Shown: positions 1 through 3,918 of the stretch, piece after piece | Numbering within the stretch: the stretch's first letter is position 1 | How the letters are laid out: each line of letters begins with the position of its first letter | From: Clostridia bacterium | Lineage (GTDB): Bacteria; Bacillota_A; Clostridia; Oscillospirales; CAG-382 | Length of the DNA: 5,589 nucleotides | NCBI GenBank assembly: GCA_017615235.1 | Contig: JAGAAM010000209.1 | Location: 1 to 5,589, forward strand | Direction: 5' to 3' | Position numbers and translations under genes: made by a program | Notes under the pieces: model-generated | Told to the model about the DNA's origin: nothing | The model's input: only the letters and a program-made list of their open reading frames with translations | Database searches by the model: none

Positions 1-26
1 CGACCGAAATCTGACGATTTCGGTCG
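1..26. other. Perfect inverted repeat (11-bp stem hairpin) at window edge
   Basis: CGACCGAAATC (1-11) and its exact reverse complement (16-26) flank a 4-nt TGAC loop. The stem may continue leftward beyond the window, because two more bases on the right (GG) could pair. It could be the transcription terminator of a gene outside the window, but on the + strand no T-run follows (GTTGCGCG). On the - strand the bases that would form a T-tail lie outside the window. The structure is seen directly; the function is open. Confidence 0.55.
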
Positions 27-300
27 GTTGCGCGTGCTCTATCGCCGTCAAATCCACCCCAAAAATCCTACGGATTTCCGGGGACCCCGGTAAACGCTTT
101 TGGTTACAAATATCAGATTTGCGTTTCCTCCTCCCCTCGGCACGCGGACTCGCACAGCTCGTCTGCGCGGGGTTTTTTCCGCGGGGGACCCACGAAAAAA
201 ACGAAATTGATTGTAATCGCCTTCGGCGATGAATGATTGAATAATAGAATTCGGAATTGTTGAAATTTGAGTTGTCATACCGTAAAACAAGCCGCGGATT
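27..300. other. Non-coding intergenic stretch with nested inverted repeats; candidate dispersed repeat
   Basis: No convincing gene is present. At 57-83, CCCC and AAATCC pair with GGATTT and GGGG around a TAC loop. Overlapping this, positions 78-90 form a near-perfect palindrome, CCGGGG-A-CCCCGG, so two alternative hairpins share the GGGG at 80-83. CGCGG (166-170) can pair with CCGCG (179-183). ATCGCC (216-221) pairs with GGCGAT (225-230) around TTC. The part from 231 to 290 is AT-rich with GAATTC-like words. A leftward TTG-initiated frame across 48-290 is Arg/Pro-rich, lacks a ribosome binding site and does not look like a protein. The arrangement resembles intergenic repeat elements seen in clostridial genomes, but copy number cannot be judged from one window. 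Confidence 0.4.
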
Positions 301-340
301 TGCTTTTTAGTGAAGAGAGAAAAGAGAAAAGTTGAGGAGG

Positions 341-373
341 AAAAGCCGTAAGACGGTTTTTCTTCGTTTTTTT
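341..373 (+). terminator. Rho-independent terminator-like hairpin
   Basis: AAAAGCCGT (341-349), loop AAG, then ACGGTTTTT (353-361) form a 9-bp stem with one G-T pair. It is followed by CTTCG and seven T (367-373). The A-run on the left side means the hairpin could also end leftward transcription. No gene for it to terminate is visible between 27 and 341, so it may close a small RNA or a transcript from outside the window. The polypurine tract just before it (312-331) and the GAGGAGG at 334-340 precede no start codon at suitable spacing. Confidence 0.5.
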
Positions 374-383
374 GTATTTGTGC

Positions 384-679
384 TTGACGGAAAGAGCGGT
401 TCAGATTTGATACGTCAGTTCTCGCGGGCGATCAATGATCGTCCTTACTTTGCTGACGGTTGCGTTTGTGAAAGTAGGGGAGAGCATTGCTCTCCCGCCG
501 TAAAGCAGATCACGAAACGGATTTTAAGTGCACCCGGTCAACAAACAAACGAAATAACTCGAGCATTGAACAAACGCCTTATTATGCTTCCCTCGCCGGA
601 GGAAATGTCGCGGCCTGATCAAAGTATCACGCCAAACCAACGCCGCGACGCCGTGACGATACGGGCGTCCCGTTTTTTT
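384..679 (+). other. Hairpin-rich non-coding tract; candidate structured RNA
   Basis: About 300 bases with no believable gene but several stems in order. CGTCAG (413-418) pairs with CTGACG (453-458) and encloses the hairpin 426-444 (GATCA/TGATC core). GGGAGAGC (478-485) pairs with GCTCTCCC (489-496). CCTC (591-594) pairs with GAGG (599-602). GTCGCGGC (607-614) pairs with GCCGCGAC (642-649). The tract ends in a T-tailed hairpin. A possible promoter is TTGACG (384-389), 16 bp, TTTGAT (406-411), which is weak. It matches no RNA class I recognise. It could equally be remnant repeat DNA; covariation between relatives would decide. Confidence 0.3.
647..679 (+). terminator. Rho-independent terminator with alternative upstream stem
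   Basis: ACGGG (661-665), loop CGT and CCCGT (669-673) form a short GC-rich stem that runs into seven T (673-679). The left arm can instead pair upstream: GACGCC (647-652) with GGCGTC (664-669), extended by GT/AC around a bulged G. That pairing would use up the terminator stem. The hairpin would end rightward transcription and so insulate the operon promoter at 849 from upstream reading. Confidence 0.55.
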
Positions 680-711
680 AATTCTGAATTCTGAATTCAG
701 AATTAAGAATT
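680..711. repeat. Degenerate 7-bp tandem repeat with an 18-bp palindrome
   Basis: Four and a half heptamers run head to tail: AATTCTG at 680 and again at 687, then AATTCAG at 694, AATTAAG at 701, and a final AATT. Positions 687-704 form a perfect 18-bp palindrome centred on GAATTC. It sits immediately after the T-run of the terminator at 661-679. Related GAATTC/GGAATT words occur at 247-258. No protein or RNA is implied. Confidence 0.75.
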
Positions 712-725
712 GCCCGGAGTCGGGC
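712..725. other. Small GC hairpin in intergenic DNA
   Basis: GCCCG (712-716) and CGGGC (721-725) flank a GAGT loop. No T-run follows (GTTTGACTG), so it is a poor terminator on its own. It lies between the heptamer repeats and the AT-rich promoter block. Positions 726-790 show nothing else that can be supported. Confidence 0.35.
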
Positions 726-848
726 GTTTGACTGTTGACCGCTTCGTTTATCGGGTTTGTTTCGCCGGTTTGGGATCCCTGATACTGAATTTTCCGGAAT
801 TTCCATATAATTTCTTTAATAAAACCTTATATTATTTTAATATATATA

Positions 849-877
849 TTTACTTTTCATTAGATACGTGATATAAT
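849..877 (+). promoter_or_regulatory. Strong sigma-A type promoter with extended -10 for the operon
   Basis: The -10 box is a perfect TATAAT (872-877), preceded by TG at 869-870, which makes an extended -10 (TGATATAAT). Seventeen bases upstream is TTTACT (849-854), four of six matches to TTGACA. DNA from about 797 to 850 is almost pure A/T, including the 12-bp palindrome AATATATATATT (839-850), and could act as an UP element. Transcription should begin near 883-885, giving a 5' leader of about 55 nt before the first gene. No other strong promoter is seen further down the operon. Confidence 0.8.
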
Positions 878-886
878 TAATCGGTT

Positions 887-909
887 AAAGAGCCCCCCGG
901 GGGGTCTTT
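887..909 (+). promoter_or_regulatory. GC-rich stem-loop at the predicted 5' end of the mRNA
   Basis: AAAGA (887-891), one bulged G, and CCCCCC (893-898) pair with GGGGGG (899-904) and TCTTT (905-909). The centre is the self-complementary 12-mer CCCCCCGGGGGG. The predicted transcription start lies only 2-4 bases upstream, so the stem would sit at the extreme 5' end of the operon mRNA. In Firmicutes, 5'-terminal stems of this kind can protect mRNA from 5'-dependent decay. It could also act as an early pause or attenuator, but the following bases (GCGCCCG) are not a T-run. The role is inferred. Confidence 0.5.
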
Positions 910-926
910 GCGCCCGAAATCACCCG

Positions 927-934
927 AAAGGAGA
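927..934 (+). promoter_or_regulatory. Ribosome binding site of the first operon gene
   Basis: AAAGGAGA lies 5 bases before the ATG at 940 and is complementary to the end of 16S rRNA. It fixes the start of the 351-residue protein. The spacing is slightly short but normal. Confidence 0.85.
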
Positions 935-939
935 CCGCG

Positions 940-1995
940 ATGAAGACGATAAAGAACATCAGGAACAAGCTCGGACTTGCCGGGAGTTTCATTTCTCTCG
1001 TCGCCATATTCACGGCGGTCATCCTTGCCGCCGGATATATGATAAACCGTTCCTACGGCTGGTTTGCTTCCGGCACCGAAGTCACCGGCAGCGGAATGGG
1101 CGTTACGATGAACGGCGATATGTTCGAACTCGCCGTCGTCGCCGATCCGAACCAGCGCACCTCCTATCCTTTCGAGGAAAACGGCACCGGCATACTCAAC
1201 TTCCTTTCGGAGACTTCCAACGGCGGATATAAAAAGATCAACGAGACCGGCGCCGAAGGCGCTGCGCTGTTCTGCCGTTTCGTGAACGAAAAAAGCGGCG
1301 CCGCCGACGAGTCGATAAAGCCCGGCGATTTCGGCGTGATCAGTTTTGATATCATCCCGCTGAACGCAGCAACGCGGTTCAATATCTCCATCGACGTCTG
1401 CGGCGCGAAAAAGGACGAGGACGACGGTACGTATCACCTCGTGCTGACCGGCGATTCCGACGACGCGGAGCGTTTCCTCCGCGGACATATCATGATGTTC
1501 CTCGACAGGATCCCGATAACCGGCACCAACGAATATTACTATCAGGATTTTATCGAAGAAGGCGGGTTCGTCTTTGACATAACTAACGAGACCCCGGTCT
1601 ACGTGACCGGCGACAGCAGGGCGCATTACCGCGTCACGTTTTACTGGATCTGGCCTTCGACTTTCGCCCAGATCGCCTACCGCGAGGGCGATTTCCGCCT
1701 TCACACTCACTCGCTTTTCGGCAATACCGCGGCGCAGAACGCCCAGCGCGACGCGATACTCGCTTACATCGAGGAGCACGGCAGCGACGCTCCCGGCAGC
1801 GAGGAAAACCGCTTTTTCTACGAATGCGCCGTGACTTACGTCGCCGGGACCGGCATGGAAGACCTTTATTACGTCGCGCTCAGCGACGGTTACAACAACG
1901 CCGACCAGGTCATCGGCGACACGATCAAGTATTTCATAACGCGCCTGCACGTTTCACCCGCAGGCCCCGATAACGGAACGGAATCTTCACAATGA
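940..1995 (+). CDS. Exported or membrane-anchored protein with TasA/SipW-type N-terminus, function unknown
   Basis: First gene of the operon, 351 residues. The N-terminus is basic (MKTIKNIRNK), a hydrophobic segment spans about residues 12-35, and the aromatic motif SYGWFASG follows at 38-45, then VTGSGMGVTMNG. A hydrophobic helix followed by an (A/G)WF motif is typical of the TasA/camelysin group cleaved by SipW-type signal peptidases; uncleaved anchoring is also possible. The mature part is acidic and beta-rich. It has a KPGDFGVISFDIIP stretch (127-140), which resembles linkers in beta-sandwich proteins of this type, an aromatic block VTFYWIWPS (232-240), and a C-terminal ADQVIGDTIKYF (321-332). 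Three cysteines (112, 154, 296) lie outside the membrane segment. There is no HExxH or other catalytic motif. The stop overlaps the start of the next gene (ATGA), which suggests translational coupling. That it is coding is near certain; the family assignment is moderate and the role is inferred. Confidence 0.88.
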   Translation: MKTIKNIRNKLGLAGSFISLVAIFTAVILAAGYMINRSYGWFASGTEVTGSGMGVTMNGDMFELAVVADPNQRTSYPFEENGTGILNFLSETSNGGYKKINETGAEGAALFCRFVNEKSGAADESIKPGDFGVISFDIIPLNAATRFNISIDVCGAKKDEDDGTYHLVLTGDSDDAERFLRGHIMMFLDRIPITGTNEYYYQDFIEEGGFVFDITNETPVYVTGDSRAHYRVTFYWIWPSTFAQIAYREGDFRLHTHSLFGNTAAQNAQRDAILAYIEEHGSDAPGSEENRFFYECAVTYVAGTGMEDLYYVALSDGYNNADQVIGDTIKYFITRLHVSPAGPDNGTESSQ

Positions 1996-2765
1996 ACGAA
2001 AACGCCGGAAAAAATAATAACGTTTTCAAAAAGACCGCGTCGGTCCTTCTGATCGCCGCGCTTTTCGCCGTGCTCTGTTTCGCCGTTCCGGTCTTCGCCT
2101 GGCTTTACGGCGACCGCGACGCCGCGACCGTCGCCGTCATCGACAACCCCGCCGCGATCTATATCGACGCCGCCAACCGCGAGGATATACGGTATATGAA
2201 TATGTCGGGCATCAACGTCGAGGATGAAAGCGGCGTCACTTACAAGGATTTCGTATTTTGCGTGAGCGGCAACGACGTCGACGCCTATAAACTCCAGCTC
2301 GCCTACACTACCAACAACCAGTTCGAATACGAGCTGTATCACGCCCGTCTCGCCTCCGGCAGCGTCCCGAACGACGCGTTCACCGCCGTGCTTTACACCA
2401 CCCACCCCGACGGGACGGAGCAGAATTATTACGTCGACAGCTCCGATTCGACACCGATCGCCGGCGTTTTCCGCAACAAAAAGACGGTCGGCGGCGAGGA
2501 TCTCGCCTACGACTGGACCGATACCGGCAACACCGCTTATCACGATCTTACCTACGAAATATCCGACTCGCCCGGCGATTACCGCAACGTAAACAAATAC
2601 GCGGAGCCTATCTACTGGCAGACGAGCTCGACGATGATCCCGAGCAGCGCAGTCGGCACGTTTTACGACTATTACATAATCCGGGTCATCTGGTCTTCCG
2701 GAGTTTCGAACACCAAGGAGACCGATATGATCTATATCACCGCAAGGAACATTTCCGCGGACTGA
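1992..2765 (+). CDS. Small exported protein with SipW-type signal segment, function unknown
   Basis: Second operon gene, 257 residues. Its ATG overlaps the previous stop, and only a weak purine stretch (GGAACGGAA) precedes it, so translation probably depends on ribosomes finishing the first gene. After a polar start with two lysines, a hydrophobic segment runs from about residue 16 to 34, then VFAWLYGDRD (34-43). VFA could be a signal peptidase site, and the AW aromatic motif recalls TasA-like precursors. The mature region is acidic and rich in Tyr, Asp, Asn and Thr. It includes KLQLAYTTNNQFEYELY (100-116), IYWQTSS (207-213) and a C-terminal beta-rich stretch ending ITARN (249-253), as expected of a beta-sandwich secreted subunit. 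No cell-wall sorting signal or catalytic motif is seen. The paired placement with gene 1 suggests co-secreted partners in one surface structure. This is inference. Confidence 0.87.
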   Translation: MNENAGKNNNVFKKTASVLLIAALFAVLCFAVPVFAWLYGDRDAATVAVIDNPAAIYIDAANREDIRYMNMSGINVEDESGVTYKDFVFCVSGNDVDAYKLQLAYTTNNQFEYELYHARLASGSVPNDAFTAVLYTTHPDGTEQNYYVDSSDSTPIAGVFRNKKTVGGEDLAYDWTDTGNTAYHDLTYEISDSPGDYRNVNKYAEPIYWQTSSTMIPSSAVGTFYDYYIIRVIWSSGVSNTKETDMIYITARNISAD

Positions 2766-2784
2766 CGGTTTCCGCGAATACCGA

Positions 2785-2794
2785 AGAAAGGAGG
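2785..2794 (+). promoter_or_regulatory. Near-perfect ribosome binding site of the third gene
   Basis: AGAAAGGAGG lies 8 bases before the ATG at 2803, the strongest Shine-Dalgarno match in the operon. It contrasts with the weak sites before genes 2 and 4 and suggests that the third protein is made in higher amounts. Confidence 0.9.
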
Positions 2795-2802
2795 CGGACG
2801 TT

Positions 2803-3867
2803 ATGACAAAAAAGAATAAAGACGGCAAAAGGTTCGATCCGAAAATACCGAAGGCGTTCGTCGCCTCGGTACTCACCGGACTGATCCTGCTCGCCGCCGC
2901 GATCGGCTTTACGGCTTACGCCGAGTACACCAAAAGCTCGCGCGCGAAGCGCGTCGTCTCCTCCCAGGACTCCACCGGCGCGCTGTTCTCGTCGAACTAT
3001 CTTTTCCAGTTCTCCGGCGTCGAGAACGAGATCGACAACTACCGCACGCTTTACACCAGCGAAGCGACCGCCGCCGTTTCGACGCGTCTGACGGTCTGCA
3101 ACTATTCCCAGGGCAACCCCGGCAGGCCGTATGAATTCGATATTTCCTACGTACTCACGGCGAAGCTCGTCACCCTGAACCACGGCGTCATCACTCAGGT
3201 CGCCAACGGGACCGACATCGGCGGCAGGACGGTGACCATCGTCCCGCACGACGATCCCTCCTCCGCGATAACGCTTTCCTCCTCCAACACTTCCGCAAGT
3301 TTTCCGGCTTATACGCTTTCCAGCACCGCCGCGGAGGCCGATCTTTTCAACCTTACGATGTCGAGCGAGTTCAACACCGCGGAGGGCGATTATTACCTCT
3401 ATTTAAGGGCGACTCCGACGGTCAGCCGCCACGATATTTACCCGATAGACTGTCTGTTTGACAGCGCGGTCAGCCACGAACAGCAGGCGATCACCTGGGA
3501 GGGTTATATCAACGAAAGCGGCGCTTTGGGCGACGCTTCCGGCGCTTCTCCGGATGAATACGACGGGTTCCGTTATATCATCGCCGGCTCCGGCGCGGGT
3601 ACCGTCAGACTGAGCTGGGACCCCGCGGTCTTCGAGATAAGCCAGTACTTCCTCATCTCCGCTTCGTCGACGGCGCTCGTTCCTTCGACGGACCCGACGG
3701 GATGGTATTATATCGAATTCGGCGTCGATTCCGACGTTAAAAACCGTTACGAACTCCAGTTTTATTACGCGGAAGGCGTCGCAGGTACTCTTACCGACTG
3801 GGACGACGTTACCGACGCTGTGAACTTCGTATATACCGCCGCTTCGGGCGGCGAGGAAAGCGAATAA
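2803..3867 (+). CDS. Exported or anchored protein with TasA/SipW-like N-terminus, function unknown
   Basis: Third operon gene, 354 residues, starting after a 37-bp gap with an excellent ribosome binding site. A long basic head (MTKKNKDGKR) precedes a hydrophobic segment at about 18-38 and the junction AYAEYTKSSRAKRVVSS (38-54), an unusually basic stretch just outside the membrane. The mature region is Ser/Thr/Tyr-rich. It includes FSSNYLFQFSG (62-72), TRLTVCNYSQG (94-104), a low-complexity Ser/Thr tract (153-175), GAGTVRLSWDP (264-274) and SDVKNRYELQFYY (310-322). These alternating hydrophobic strands suggest one or two beta-sandwich domains. The protein ends in an acidic tail (GGEESE). No enzyme motif or LPxTG signal is present. 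Its position and matching N-terminal plan make it a likely third subunit or minor component of the same surface assembly; a carbohydrate- or matrix-binding role is only a guess. Confidence 0.88.
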   Translation: MTKKNKDGKRFDPKIPKAFVASVLTGLILLAAAIGFTAYAEYTKSSRAKRVVSSQDSTGALFSSNYLFQFSGVENEIDNYRTLYTSEATAAVSTRLTVCNYSQGNPGRPYEFDISYVLTAKLVTLNHGVITQVANGTDIGGRTVTIVPHDDPSSAITLSSSNTSASFPAYTLSSTAAEADLFNLTMSSEFNTAEGDYYLYLRATPTVSRHDIYPIDCLFDSAVSHEQQAITWEGYINESGALGDASGASPDEYDGFRYIIAGSGAGTVRLSWDPAVFEISQYFLISASSTALVPSTDPTGWYYIEFGVDSDVKNRYELQFYYAEGVAGTLTDWDDVTDAVNFVYTAASGGEESE

Positions 3868-3900
3868 AGTTTCGCTTCAAAATCAAAGGCAAAAAACAAA

Positions 3901-3907
3901 AGGCAGG
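3901..3907 (+). promoter_or_regulatory. Weak ribosome binding site of the fourth gene
   Basis: AGGCAGG lies 11 bases before the ATG at 3919 and is an imperfect Shine-Dalgarno. The 51-bp gap from 3868 is A-rich (CAAAGGCAAAAAACAAAAGG), which could help ribosome loading. No terminator hairpin or promoter is seen here, so the fourth gene belongs to the same transcript. Confidence 0.5.
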
Positions 3908-3918
3908 CATTACCGACG

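Noticed and set aside
48..290. A leftward TTG-initiated frame of 80 codons rich in Arg and Pro
   Set aside because: No ribosome binding site, composition driven by GC-rich palindromes, and it ends in the hairpin region. It is probably a chance frame in repeat DNA.
332..694. A rightward TTG-initiated frame of 120 codons in the upstream region
   Set aside because: It starts at a TTG inside a GAGGAGG stretch, with no separate ribosome site in front, reads through two terminator-like hairpins and the AATT heptamer repeat, and has no domain-like pattern. It fits non-coding DNA better.
680..711. Heptamer array as a CRISPR or attachment site
   Set aside because: The units are 7 bp with no spacers, and there are no cas or integrase genes nearby.
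887..909. CCCCCCGGGGGG hairpin as a terminator of upstream transcription
   Set aside because: It lies downstream of the promoter and lacks a following T-run on the + strand. A 5' leader stem fits better.
2857..2935. Possible type IV prepilin signal (GFTAYAE) in the third protein
   Set aside because: In prepilins the hydrophobic helix follows the GFxxxE motif and Glu is at +5. Here the helix comes before it and Glu is at +6.
940..3867. Camelysin-type metalloprotease activity in the three small proteins
   Set aside because: Only the N-terminal plan resembles that group. No HExxH is present; HEQQA in the third protein lacks the second His.
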